Shown: in pieces, positions 1 through 8,804 of the stretch
How the letters are laid out: every line of letters begins with the position of its first letter
How positions within the stretch are numbered: position 1 is the first letter of the stretch
From: TMED14 sp002167805
GTDB lineage: Bacteria > Bacteroidota > Bacteroidia > Flavobacteriales > Schleiferiaceae
Length of the DNA stretch: 64,000 nucleotides
Assembly (NCBI GenBank): GCA_965655795.1
Contig: CBFHHY010000005.1
Location: 1-64,000, forward strand
Reading direction: 5' to 3'
Made by a program: the position numbers and the translations under genes
The notes under the pieces: model-generated
Told to the model about the DNA's origin: nothing
Database searches by the model: none
What the model saw: the letters and a program-made list of their open reading frames with translations, nothing else

Positions 1-219
1 GAACGTTATGCCCAATGGCAAGCTCAGGACTACAGTCAAAAGATGGGTAAGGTTACTTTATTTCATACCATTATTAAACCTTCATTCCGGTTTTTTAAAC
101 ATTACATTCTAAGTGGAGGGTTTTTAGACGGTTATATAGGCTTTAGAATATCTAAATATGCTGCTTGGTCTGTTTGGCTTAGATATAAAAAAGTCATTAA
201 GATTCGTTCAAATAGATAA
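1..219 (+). CDS. Glycosyltransferase family 2, C-terminal end (partial)
   Basis: The reading frame is open from the first base of the window and stops at 217-219, giving the last 72 residues of a protein that begins outside. The tail reads ERYAQWQAQDY, then a stretch rich in Phe, Lys and Leu, then SGGFLDGYIGFRIS. This layout (ER/RYA..A, a hydrophobic and basic helix, GFLDG..G) is the usual C-terminus of the family 2 glycosyltransferases of lipopolysaccharide core or O-antigen synthesis in Bacteroidota. The catalytic domain is not in the window, so donor and acceptor cannot be inferred. It converges on a cupin sugar-phosphate protein, which fits a cell-envelope sugar context. Confidence 0.6.
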   Translation, partial: ERYAQWQAQDYSQKMGKVTLFHTIIKPSFRFFKHYILSGGFLDGYIGFRISKYAAWSVWLRYKKVIKIRSNR

Positions 220-239
220 TAGAGGTTAGCTTTTTAGAT

Positions 240-740
240 CTAACGTTGATAATCATCTTCTAGTCTAATGATATCTTCTTCATTTGAAGGATTCCTTTTA
301 TCTGTATGTTGCCAAAATTCGGCCACTAAAGCCCAATTTTCTTGACCTATCAATCGATGCCGCTGCTTATTTTTAAGTGTGAGAATATCACCTTTTTTAA
401 GAATTTCAGCTTCAGTTTGCACATCAGACATGCTCCTAATAATTCCAACAGGTCCTTCTATAACTCGCCAAGTTTCAGATCGGCGATGATGATATTGCCA
501 AGATAGTTTTGAATGAGGTTGAATGGCTAAAATTTTAGGGGATAGCTTTCCTGTAATTTGCAAGTCTTTAATATTCTTTCCATCAAAATAAATATTGGCA
601 AATTTTTGAGCTTGATCTTCATCAATTACAAAAAACCCCCCCCAAGGCCGCTCAAAGTCATAGGAAGAAATTCTTAGACCCAGTGAATTTATAACCTCAG
701 ATATGTTTTTTAGATAATCTGATTTGATTTCTCTTGTCAT
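240..740 (-). CDS. Cupin-fold sugar-phosphate isomerase-like protein
   Basis: A 166-residue single-domain cupin. The segment PHSKLSWQYHHRRSETWRVIEGP (residues about 75-97), followed by KKGDILTLKNKQRHRLIG (about 115-132), is the metal-binding cupin pattern of type II mannose-6-phosphate isomerases and of the C-terminal domain of bifunctional GDP-mannose pyrophosphorylases. Conserved His residues sit in HHRRSE and in QRHRL. Proteins of this size in Bacteroidota are often named phosphoheptose or mannose-6-phosphate isomerase; the exact substrate cannot be read from sequence. It ends the leftward run that starts at parA, 2 bp after the DUF1684 gene. The coding strand carries a run of eight G followed by six T at the conserved RPWGGFF motif, a potential slippage site. 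Confidence 0.72.
   Translation of the reverse strand: MTREIKSDYLKNISEVINSLGLRISSYDFERPWGGFFVIDEDQAQKFANIYFDGKNIKDLQITGKLSPKILAIQPHSKLSWQYHHRRSETWRVIEGPVGIIRSMSDVQTEAEILKKGDILTLKNKQRHRLIGQENWALVAEFWQHTDKRNPSNEEDIIRLEDDYQR
630..643. repeat. Homopolymer tract (A6 C8; coding strand G8 T6) inside the cupin gene
   Basis: On the + strand six A are followed by eight C. On the coding strand this reads G8 then T6 and encodes W-G-G-F-F of the cupin motif RPWGGFF. Two adjacent GGG glycine codons are unusual in a genome this AT-rich. Runs of this length are prone to slipped-strand mispairing. The frame is intact in this sequence. Confidence 0.9.
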
Positions 741-742
741 AA

Positions 743-1360
743 CTAATAAAACTTATCAGCATCGTATTTAACGCCGGCATTGATTGTAATGTTTAGAATA
801 TTTTCAAAAGGGACTTTCGGACATGAATAGCGATTTGAGTATGCACAATAAGGGTTGTATGACTTGTTAAAATCTATCAAAAGAAAATCTGCATTTCTAA
901 AATCAATTTCTACGTACCTACCACCACCATAACTTTTATGGCCATTAGTAGCATCTCCAAAGGGAACGAATAAATAATTTTCATATCCTTTTTTCTTATA
1001 CATTTTTTGTGGTTGAAAAGCTGTAAGCGAGTATTCCTCACCTTTATGATAAAAAGAAAGTTTTGCGAATTTTCTATATATGGGTCTCCGATTTGTAGTG
1101 GTTTCCATTTCAAACCATGAACTATCGCTACAACGCACCCATGAGGCATTAATGGCAAATTTCTTGTTGATTCTGAAAAAAGGTAATCTTTTAAATTTTA
1201 TCCTATGATATTCTTTCAATGGAGATGTTTTATCACTTTTAAATGAAGTATTCATTTCTTTTTGCCAATGTTTTGCTTGTTTTTTTGTCCATTGACAACT
1301 TGCGCTGAAATTACCTAAAAAAAGTATTAATGCAAATATTACAGGTAATCTAAAAATCAT
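743..1360 (-). CDS. DUF1684 family secreted protein
   Basis: A 205-residue protein with an N-terminal hydrophobic signal segment (FRLPVIFALILFLGNFSASC). The Cys at the end of that segment could make it a lipoprotein. The C-terminal half carries the DUF1684 hallmarks: YLFVPFGDATNG, YGGGRYVEIDF and NPYCAYSNRYSCPKVPFEN. This family is widespread in Bacteroidota and other bacteria and has no established function. The start codon overlaps the stop of the CotH gene by four bases (ATGA type), so the two are probably translated together. The conserved NPYCAYS...CPxPP pattern has two Cys that may form a disulfide or bind a metal; that is inference. Confidence 0.8.
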   Translation of the reverse strand: MIFRLPVIFALILFLGNFSASCQWTKKQAKHWQKEMNTSFKSDKTSPLKEYHRIKFKRLPFFRINKKFAINASWVRCSDSSWFEMETTTNRRPIYRKFAKLSFYHKGEEYSLTAFQPQKMYKKKGYENYLFVPFGDATNGHKSYGGGRYVEIDFRNADFLLIDFNKSYNPYCAYSNRYSCPKVPFENILNITINAGVKYDADKFY

Positions 1361-3669
1361 AGCTTGTTCAACTTAAATTTTAGAGTTTGGCTACTGTATC
1401 TCGCAGTTAAAATATATAGTCCGCTTAAACCGTTATTTTCAATTCGAATTTCCTGATTTTTCCCAATTTTTGAATGATAAATAAGCTGACCTAATTGATT
1501 GTGTAGTAATATTTCTGAAGGCTCATCTAGAGTATTTTTATATGTAAAGAAATTTGAATGGGGATTCGGGTAGGGGAAAGGCGGACTTAATACCTTTTCT
1601 TGGTTGAAATTTAGAATTCCTGAATTACTCGCGTTTGGAGTCGGATAATTTTGAAAAGTAACCCAACGATTATTTCCGTCATAAATCCTTCCATATGATT
1701 GATTTGTAATCGAGGCTGGAAATTTAATTTTATCTAATGTTATAAATGTGCCATTGGCTTCTTTATAGCTCAAATATAGAGTTTCTCCATTTCCACGAAG
1801 TTTGAAAGGTAAGTGATTATTGTATTGACTTGTATCTCCACTTGCCCAGAGGAGCAGGTATCCTTGGCTTGGAAGTGTTTTACTTTTTAGATGGAATTTC
1901 TCTAGATTTGAAATTTTATCACTAATAAAAATATTCGTTAAATCTATGCTCGACCCGGTAGGATTATATAGCTCAATCCAATCGGAGAAATCCCCGTTTT
2001 GATCCGATAAATTATTGCTGTTGCGTGACATCAATTCATTTATCACCACTGGTGATTTGGAATGGAGACTGTGTGAAAAAAAAGAGCAGGAGGGATAGCG
2101 TGCAGTTTGACCTTGAATATCTGATGCTGTCCAATAATACTCAATACCATTACTGGTTTGATCCGGTTGAAAAGTACCTGAGAAAGTCCCATCTACAGCG
2201 TTTTTATCAGGACTACTTCCGTTATCTAATAGAGCTAAAGTTGTCCAAGTGCTATTTCCGATGTTACGGTAATTAAAAATTACTTGGGATAATGAGTTTT
2301 CATCTAGAGCATCAATCGTTATTGTTAAGGAGCCCTTATTGCTTTTTCCAGATATTACTCCACCGAGTAAAACAGGTTTACTATTTCCTGAAAGGAATTG
2401 ACTCATAGCAGAGCTGTTTCGGTTAGCTATGTAAGGGTTGATCCCAAAGTCTACATGCCCTCCAGCTGCTGAAGTCCATGACTGCCAAAAATCATTGGTG
2501 TCATACCCATAATCATAGGTATAAAAAATATCATTTTTTACGTGATTAAAGAGTTGATTTTTTATGCTCAAAGACCTATTAATGAAATTATTACTTGTCA
2601 TTTGTTCTAAAACTTTTTTAAGTAAAAGTTGCATCTTCATTTTGTACTCAGGAATGCCAAGGACTCGCTGGTAAAGGGCATTGTAATTTGATATATTTCC
2701 CCAGTTATTTATATTTCGTGTCGCCCAATTTTGACCCACCCAGTCAATCCCCAATGTGTTATCTAAATCAAAGGGAATATAGTGCATCAGTCCGTCTGTC
2801 GGGTTTTGGTACAGATAAAAATTATTTTTATTGTAGGCATGATTGTCCCAATGACCTATGGCAATTTCAAAGGCTAAATAATATAAATATTCATTAACAT
2901 CAAAAATTGAATCTAAGGCGCATGGAAGGTCCGAATTTGATGCATTATTTAACACATTTATAAAATTTGAAAGGTCTGTATAGTCATCATCATTCGTATT
3001 GGTTTTCAGATCATAGGTCCTTCTGCCTCCCGAAGTGAATTTGTAGTCATTTGGGTTGTTACTTATGTATTCCAGAGTCGCAGGCCAAAGGCATTTATAT
3101 AGGTTCCCAGAGTCGTCACCAAACCGTTGTAATACAAAATCATCATTGATATGTTCCACATTGGCGTATACTCCGTAATATGAATTATTTACATACAATT
3201 TGACATGATTAGTTCTTGCACTGGCCAAATCAAGGTCTTCAAGTAAATTCCAACAGATTCTAGCTCTTGAGATACTGGGATCATTATGCTCTCCGTTTAT
3301 ATTTAAACCTTTTACTCCATTCCATCTTTCTCCGTTTATAAAGCTGTTAAAGCTAATTTTAAATGATTTTTTTTGCGAGTATCTTGATGTATTTCCTCTT
3401 AGGCGAAACCCCACTTCATCGATAGTGTCTTTTATTCCGTTATGATCGAAAATAAATAGTGATTTGTATTCTTTATCGCTGTTTACATTATTGAATATTG
3501 CCGATAAGCTATCCGGGGGTATGGTTATATATATTTTACTGACATTCTGGTTATCATAAACAATTTGTCTCGGTGGAGAGGGAATAGATTGGGCATTGAT
3601 CAAAAAACCTAGAAAAATCAATAAAACTAGACTTAGACTTTTTGTATGTAACCTAATGGTGTTGATCAT
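1357..3669 (-). CDS. CotH kinase family protein with lamin-tail and T9SS sorting domains
   Basis: A 770-residue secreted modular protein. A signal peptide (about 1-26, ending INAQS) is followed by a CotH-type domain (about 45-400) with KKSFKISFN, NINGEHNDPSISRARICWNLLEDL, YGVYANVEHIND and PFDLDNTLG. Then comes an immunoglobulin-like region (about 435-535), a lamin-tail domain (about 540-660, INELMSRNSN...DWIELYNPTG) and a T9SS type A sorting domain at the end (PYPNPHSNFF ... GLSGLYILTARY ... KFKL). In spores CotH is an atypical protein kinase; in Bacteroidota such proteins are exported to the surface and their targets are unknown. It overlaps the start of DUF1684 and the stop of the GH92 gene by four bases each, so it is part of one operon. 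Confidence 0.85.
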   Translation of the reverse strand: MINTIRLHTKSLSLVLLIFLGFLINAQSIPSPPRQIVYDNQNVSKIYITIPPDSLSAIFNNVNSDKEYKSLFIFDHNGIKDTIDEVGFRLRGNTSRYSQKKSFKISFNSFINGERWNGVKGLNINGEHNDPSISRARICWNLLEDLDLASARTNHVKLYVNNSYYGVYANVEHINDDFVLQRFGDDSGNLYKCLWPATLEYISNNPNDYKFTSGGRRTYDLKTNTNDDDYTDLSNFINVLNNASNSDLPCALDSIFDVNEYLYYLAFEIAIGHWDNHAYNKNNFYLYQNPTDGLMHYIPFDLDNTLGIDWVGQNWATRNINNWGNISNYNALYQRVLGIPEYKMKMQLLLKKVLEQMTSNNFINRSLSIKNQLFNHVKNDIFYTYDYGYDTNDFWQSWTSAAGGHVDFGINPYIANRNSSAMSQFLSGNSKPVLLGGVISGKSNKGSLTITIDALDENSLSQVIFNYRNIGNSTWTTLALLDNGSSPDKNAVDGTFSGTFQPDQTSNGIEYYWTASDIQGQTARYPSCSFFSHSLHSKSPVVINELMSRNSNNLSDQNGDFSDWIELYNPTGSSIDLTNIFISDKISNLEKFHLKSKTLPSQGYLLLWASGDTSQYNNHLPFKLRGNGETLYLSYKEANGTFITLDKIKFPASITNQSYGRIYDGNNRWVTFQNYPTPNASNSGILNFNQEKVLSPPFPYPNPHSNFFTYKNTLDEPSEILLHNQLGQLIYHSKIGKNQEIRIENNGLSGLYILTARYSSQTLKFKLNKL

Positions 3670-6584
3670 TCTTCAGAAATCGATATTTCATCTATGAAAA
3701 TATAACTTTCTCCACCAAAGCCCGGATGCCATCTTTCTAGTTTACCTGCATTTAGAAAGTGAACTTCAAAATAAGAAACCTTTTCCGGTTTCCACATTTT
3801 AAATTCTTTCCAGCCTTCATTAGTTAATGCGGTTCTGTAGGTTTTTTTATAGGCTGGTTCTTGGTTTAAAATGTTCTCAAATGTCTTTTTTTGGATAAGC
3901 CATTTATTACCATTCGCACTTACAGCCCAAATCTGTATTTCTTTGGGTAGAGCGATCCACGCTCTAATATCCTTCAAAAAAGAAAACTCTAGATCTAAGT
4001 CATAATCATATTTAATTCTTTTGTTTGGCTTTAGATGAATAATTAAATCTTGACCTTGAATTCCTAACCAGTTTCCTTTGTGGTAGTCTGTACTCGCAAA
4101 TATTCCATCCACTAAAGAATTTTCCCCCGGATCATATTGAATACTGATATCACCTTTGACAATTTCTGAGGTCCATGAATTAGGTTTTTTTGTCGAATGA
4201 GCTACTGAACGATGTGAATTTTCACTCTCGCCACCACGAATAATAGTTTCAGATTTATGAATTTTGAATTCTTCAATATCATTTGATGTTTCAATTAAAA
4301 TTTGGGCATTTTTCACAAAACCTCTTGGAGCATTAATTATTGGAGCAGGGTTTATTCGTAAATCTGAATGTACTTTAAACTCAGTATTTACATATGGCGC
4401 CATTTTATATAAAGATGGATGATCCGCAGTAATAAATTCAATAGACTTACTTTTCTCTAAATCATCATGTGTTAAGTAAGATTTTTGAATAATTTCATCA
4501 CGCGAGTTTATGCTATATCCATGAAGGTAAATAGCTGAATTACTGATATTATTTTTTGTTATGCTTGTCTCTACTTCAGTTAAAACAATTCGATCCCACA
4601 AGGGAGCAGAAAGAGAATATTTTGCTTCTCCAGGAACCATTGGATAAATTCCCCATGAATTCATAACGTACCATGCACTCATTTGTCCACAATCCTCATT
4701 TCCTTCATATCCGTAGGGTTTGTCAGAATACATCGTTTCTAGAATCTCATGAATTTTTTCATGTCCCTTCTCAGGGCTTTTAGTGCATGCGTAAAGCGAT
4801 GCAATATGATGACTAGGTTCATTTCCATGCGCGTACTGGCCTATTAGCCCCGTGACATCAGGTTGATGTCTCCCAACAACTATGCTGCTTTGAGAAAACA
4901 AAGCATCTAATTGTCCTTCTAAATGAAAATCATTTTTATGAAGCATCTTATTCCATTGACGCAAATCATGGATCGGTGAAAAACTATATTGCCACGCATT
5001 GGCTTCGGTGTAATTGTTATTTACCTCTCTGGGATCAAAACGTTCAAGAAAGGACCCGTTATCTCTAGGTCGAAATAGACCCGTTTCATTATCAAATAAG
5101 GAAATCCAGCCTTGTGATCGTTTCCAAAAATGAGAAGCTATAGAATCCATTCCTAGCCTCTCGGCAGTCCAGGAGATGCAAGCATCATCATAAGAATACT
5201 CCAAGCTTTTAGAGACACTTTCTGATTCATCTTGGATACTTAAATAACCATTTTTCATATATTCAGGTAGACCAAATACTTTTGATTCCGCTGTTTTAAT
5301 CATAGCATTTAGAGCTCTTAATGAATCAATGGGTAGGCCTTTTGCTAATGCATCTGCAAGCACACTCACGCTGTGATATCCAATCATGCAATCTGTTTCA
5401 TTGGCTGCAAGTTCCCAAACGGGTAAACGGCCTGTTTGATCAAAATGGTCCAGCATGGTAATAATAAACTCTTTTGCTCGCTCTGGTTGAGTAAGCAGGT
5501 AAAGAGGGTGTGCGGTGCGATAGGTATCCCATAAGGAAAAAATGGTGTAGTGATTGTGTTCTTTATCTATGTAAATCTGATTATCCATTCCTCTATATCT
5601 ACCATCTACATCATTCCACAGATTGGGCACAATAAATGCGTGGTATAATGCCGAGGCATAGATGCGTTTTTGACTATGGTTCCCACCGTATACTTGAGCT
5701 TTATTAAGCTCATTCTGCCATTTTTTTCGAGTTTTTTCATAAGTATTGTCAAAAGCGGATAGATTGACTTCATTTTTTAGTTCTTCATACCATCTATTAT
5801 AATTTTTCAAAGCCCCATATTTGTCGACACCACTTAATGCAACGGCGAATTCAATACTCACATTTTTAAGAGAAGCAGGATCTATTTTTTTATCAGTCCA
5901 TTTAAATTCAATAATATATTTATTATTCTCCAAGGTTTCGATTTTATGTAATTCCCAATTGAAATCCGTGCATTGTAATCTTGCATAAACATGTTGTTCT
6001 TTTGCCCAACTACTTGAAACTCTTTGTATATCCAATCCCTTTGATGCTGTATCATCGTTAAATTCATTCAATTTTACCTCTTCGAAAAGAGTTTCATCTC
6101 GGTAAGACAGGTCTAAATAAAACCAAATTTTGTCGCTCACTTTGGGGAAGGTGTAACGATGAACTCCAACACGTTCAGAAGCTGTCATCTCACATAAAAT
6201 ATCATCTTTGGTTCGATTACTATAATAACCGGCTTTGGAGACTTCACTTTCTTTTCTAAAAGGAATTTTCTCTCTTAAATCTTCTTTGTTGATCATCGGC
6301 CGAATTAAAATATCCGCATAATCACTAACTCCTGTGCCACTTAGATGGGTGTGACTGAAGCCATAAATTGACGAATCTGAAAAGTGATAACCTCCGCAAC
6401 CATCCCAACCTTCTTTTCTTGTGTCTGGTCCTAATTGTACCATTCCAAACGGAGCTGTCGCTGAGGGGTGCGTATGTCCATGACCCCCTGTGCCAATAAA
6501 TGGATCTATATCATCGACAAGTATTCCTTGGCCACAAAGACACAGAGATATTGAAAAAAAAACGAAGAGTGTTAAATACCTCAT
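3666..6584 (-). CDS. GH92 family alpha-mannosidase
   Basis: A 972-residue exported glycoside hydrolase with a signal peptide (about 1-20). The N-terminal region (about 27-75) carries DPFIGTGGHGHTHPSATAPFG and GPDTRKEGWDGCGGYH, and the catalytic half contains LWDTYRTAHPL, ANETDCMIGYHS and EGNEDCGQMSAWYVMNSWG, all typical of GH92 exo-acting, calcium-dependent alpha-mannosidases. The last 170 residues or so look like a beta-sandwich of the F5/8-type C (discoidin) kind (LVDGIFAST...GNWLGIQGQDL), so this is longer than a minimal GH92 enzyme. It likely removes alpha-linked mannose from glycans or glycoproteins. No SusC/SusD pair lies beside it, so it does not sit in a normal polysaccharide-utilisation locus. 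Confidence 0.93.
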   Translation of the reverse strand: MRYLTLFVFFSISLCLCGQGILVDDIDPFIGTGGHGHTHPSATAPFGMVQLGPDTRKEGWDGCGGYHFSDSSIYGFSHTHLSGTGVSDYADILIRPMINKEDLREKIPFRKESEVSKAGYYSNRTKDDILCEMTASERVGVHRYTFPKVSDKIWFYLDLSYRDETLFEEVKLNEFNDDTASKGLDIQRVSSSWAKEQHVYARLQCTDFNWELHKIETLENNKYIIEFKWTDKKIDPASLKNVSIEFAVALSGVDKYGALKNYNRWYEELKNEVNLSAFDNTYEKTRKKWQNELNKAQVYGGNHSQKRIYASALYHAFIVPNLWNDVDGRYRGMDNQIYIDKEHNHYTIFSLWDTYRTAHPLYLLTQPERAKEFIITMLDHFDQTGRLPVWELAANETDCMIGYHSVSVLADALAKGLPIDSLRALNAMIKTAESKVFGLPEYMKNGYLSIQDESESVSKSLEYSYDDACISWTAERLGMDSIASHFWKRSQGWISLFDNETGLFRPRDNGSFLERFDPREVNNNYTEANAWQYSFSPIHDLRQWNKMLHKNDFHLEGQLDALFSQSSIVVGRHQPDVTGLIGQYAHGNEPSHHIASLYACTKSPEKGHEKIHEILETMYSDKPYGYEGNEDCGQMSAWYVMNSWGIYPMVPGEAKYSLSAPLWDRIVLTEVETSITKNNISNSAIYLHGYSINSRDEIIQKSYLTHDDLEKSKSIEFITADHPSLYKMAPYVNTEFKVHSDLRINPAPIINAPRGFVKNAQILIETSNDIEEFKIHKSETIIRGGESENSHRSVAHSTKKPNSWTSEIVKGDISIQYDPGENSLVDGIFASTDYHKGNWLGIQGQDLIIHLKPNKRIKYDYDLDLEFSFLKDIRAWIALPKEIQIWAVSANGNKWLIQKKTFENILNQEPAYKKTYRTALTNEGWKEFKMWKPEKVSYFEVHFLNAGKLERWHPGFGGESYIFIDEISISEE

Positions 6585-6609
6585 TTTAAGGGTTGGTAAT
6601 AATTCAGAC

Positions 6610-7935
6610 TTATAGAATTTGGCAGTCTCGATAGTTGGGAGCGATAAAAATATGAGTAGATTCTTTCTTTTTTGATACCCACGACATCAACTTTTCTTGT
6701 CTTTTTTGATTTTCAACAAAATTTTTGAGTAAAGTAAAGTCTTGATCGAGATTTGCACGATGAGGTGGAATTCTTCTTCTCAATTGAATAATCCTAAAAA
6801 TTTCTTTACCATCTTGCTCTCTTACTAATGTGGCTTCAGATATTTCTCCAACTTCAATATTGTCAACAGCATAAAAAATATTTCGATCTAAATCTTCTAA
6901 GTTCCATCTCGTATCAGTAGTCATAGGGTTCATTAAAACCCCTCCATTTAGCTTTGATTCATCGTCTGCAGAGTGTTTTTGGGCAATTTCATTAAAGCTC
7001 TTTGTGCCGCTGACGATCAACAGTCTGAGCGAGTCTAATTTATCTTTAGCTTCATCGAGATCTGATTGTTCCACCTTGGGCTTTATAAGTATGTGCCTTA
7101 AATCGAGTTCTTCTCCTCTTTTTACTTGAAGTTGAACTATATGGTATCCATAATCTGTTTTAAACGGCTTGGAAATTTCACCGGGTCTCAGATTAAATGC
7201 AACAGCTTCAAATTCTTTAACGAACTGTCCTCGTTTTAAACCTTTATATTCTCCACCATTTCTATTACTCCCTGGGTCTTCTGAATATAAAATCGCCATG
7301 CTTGAAAATGAAGAGCCATTCAAAATTCTATCCCTCAAAGTATTCAATCGATCTAATGTTTCTGAGATAGCTTTTTCACTAACTTTTGGTTCGATAATAA
7401 TTTGTGCTAGCTCCACCTCAGTACCAATCAAGGGTAATGAGTCTAGAGGCATTGCTTCAATAACCTCTGCGACTTCGATTGGGCTAACTTGAACATTTTC
7501 AGCAACATTCATCTGCATTCTTTGAGAAATCATTTGATTTTTCATTAGAGGACGCATTTCTTCTTTGATCATTAAGATAGATTTCTTGTAATATTCTTCC
7601 ATTTTTCGTTCTGATCCGATTTGAGAAACAAGTTGTTGAATTCTTCTATCGATGCTCTCATCAATTTCCTCATTGGTTACCTCGATTGAATCAATCGCCG
7701 CATGGTGGATGAGCAGCTTTTCCAAACTTATTTCTTGCAGCATTTCACAATCTGATAATTCTTTACCTTCTTGAGACAATGCTTGCTTTTGAAAGATTAT
7801 ATCTGAACGTAAAATGATTTGATCCCCAATTTCTGCAACGATACCATCTACATAGAATGGATTAGTTTGAGCGTTTGTAGAGAACGCAATTATAAAAAGA
7901 ATTATAGCCTGAAAACATTTTTGTATACGATTCAT
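6610..7935 (-). CDS. SurA-like periplasmic peptidyl-prolyl isomerase
   Basis: A 441-residue protein with a signal peptide (about 1-22, ending FSTNAQ), an N-terminal chaperone-like helical domain (IVAEIGDQIILRSDI, the SurA N-domain signature) and two parvulin-type PpiC rotamase domains. The first is about residues 175-275 (ELAQIIIEP ... FSSMAILYSEDPGSNRNGGEYKGLKRG ... KTDYGYHIVQ). The second is about 280-385 (LRHILIKP ... FNEIAQKHSADDESKLNGG). The role is folding of outer-membrane proteins in the periplasm. It lies 2 bp downstream of parA and 25 bp upstream of the GH92 gene. Confidence 0.88.
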   Translation of the reverse strand: MNRIQKCFQAIILFIIAFSTNAQTNPFYVDGIVAEIGDQIILRSDIIFQKQALSQEGKELSDCEMLQEISLEKLLIHHAAIDSIEVTNEEIDESIDRRIQQLVSQIGSERKMEEYYKKSILMIKEEMRPLMKNQMISQRMQMNVAENVQVSPIEVAEVIEAMPLDSLPLIGTEVELAQIIIEPKVSEKAISETLDRLNTLRDRILNGSSFSSMAILYSEDPGSNRNGGEYKGLKRGQFVKEFEAVAFNLRPGEISKPFKTDYGYHIVQLQVKRGEELDLRHILIKPKVEQSDLDEAKDKLDSLRLLIVSGTKSFNEIAQKHSADDESKLNGGVLMNPMTTDTRWNLEDLDRNIFYAVDNIEVGEISEATLVREQDGKEIFRIIQLRRRIPPHRANLDQDFTLLKNFVENQKRQEKLMSWVSKKKESTHIFIAPNYRDCQIL

Positions 7936-7937
7936 AA

Positions 7938-8720
7938 CTAATTGAGACTGACTTCTTTGATATTTCGAGTGATAATTTCTCTGGCAAGATTTAGGTAATT
8001 ATCCGCTCCTTTTGAATTTGCATCATAAATGAGAATAGGTTCTCCGTAAGAAGGCGCCTCGCTTAACCTTACATTTCGCGCAATAATCGTATCGAATACT
8101 AAGTTTTGAAAATGTTGTCGAACTTCCTCAACAATCTGATTACTTAATCTTAGACGAGAGTCATACATGGTCAAGAGAATACCTTCCATCTCTAAATCTG
8201 GATTTTGCAGATTTTGCACACTTCGAATTGTGTTTAATAATTTGCCTAGACCTTCAAGTGCAAAATACTCGCATTGAATTGGTATTAAGACATTTGTGGA
8301 TGCTGTTAAGGAGTTCAGACTAAGTAAGCCAAGAGAAGGTGCACAGTCAACAATCACATAATCATAATCCGCTTTAATTTCTTCGATAGCAGATTTTAAT
8401 CGAAATTCTCTTTTTTCTTTGTCTACTAGCTCAATTTCTGCCCCGACGAGATCAAGTTGAGAGGGTATTATTGATAAGTTCTCTTGATTTGATGGATAAA
8501 TTGCATCTGATATAGATATTTTTTCAACCAGAACGTGGTACAATCCATATTTTATTTGATCAGGAGATAATCCTAAAGCTGAAGTTGCATTAGCTTGAGG
8601 GTCTGCATCAATTAGAAGGACTCGTTTCTCTAAAAAAACTAGAGAGGATGCAAGATTTACTGCTGTGGTTGTTTTTCCCACTCCACCTTTTTGGTTTGCA
8701 ATTGCAATCACTTTGGTCAT
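7938..8720 (-). CDS. parA: ParA/Soj chromosome-partitioning ATPase
   Basis: A 260-residue deviant-Walker ATPase. The motif KGGVGKTTTAVNLA lies near residues 11-24, DADPQANAT near 40-48, and VDCAPSLGLLSLN near 124-136. The length matches chromosomal Soj/ParA proteins without an N-terminal DNA-binding extension. It binds DNA non-specifically in the ATP state and segregates ParB-parS complexes. No parB follows: the next gene is the SurA-like isomerase, and none is found in the window. In many Bacteroidota parA is followed directly by parB, so either parB lies elsewhere or this is a second ParA-family ATPase. Confidence 0.88.
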   Translation of the reverse strand: MTKVIAIANQKGGVGKTTTAVNLASSLVFLEKRVLLIDADPQANATSALGLSPDQIKYGLYHVLVEKISISDAIYPSNQENLSIIPSQLDLVGAEIELVDKEKREFRLKSAIEEIKADYDYVIVDCAPSLGLLSLNSLTASTNVLIPIQCEYFALEGLGKLLNTIRSVQNLQNPDLEMEGILLTMYDSRLRLSNQIVEEVRQHFQNLVFDTIIARNVRLSEAPSYGEPILIYDANSKGADNYLNLAREIITRNIKEVSLN

Positions 8721-8804
8721 ACGGTAAAAATAAAAAACCCAAAACTTCTTGTTGCCCTTTTTTAATTAGCGAATAGGAAAGTTATCATCAATTTTTGAAA
8801 ACAA

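Noticed and set aside
7169..7492. Open frame of 107 codons on the + strand inside the SurA-like gene
   Set aside because: It is antisense to a well-supported rotamase domain and has no family features or start signal.
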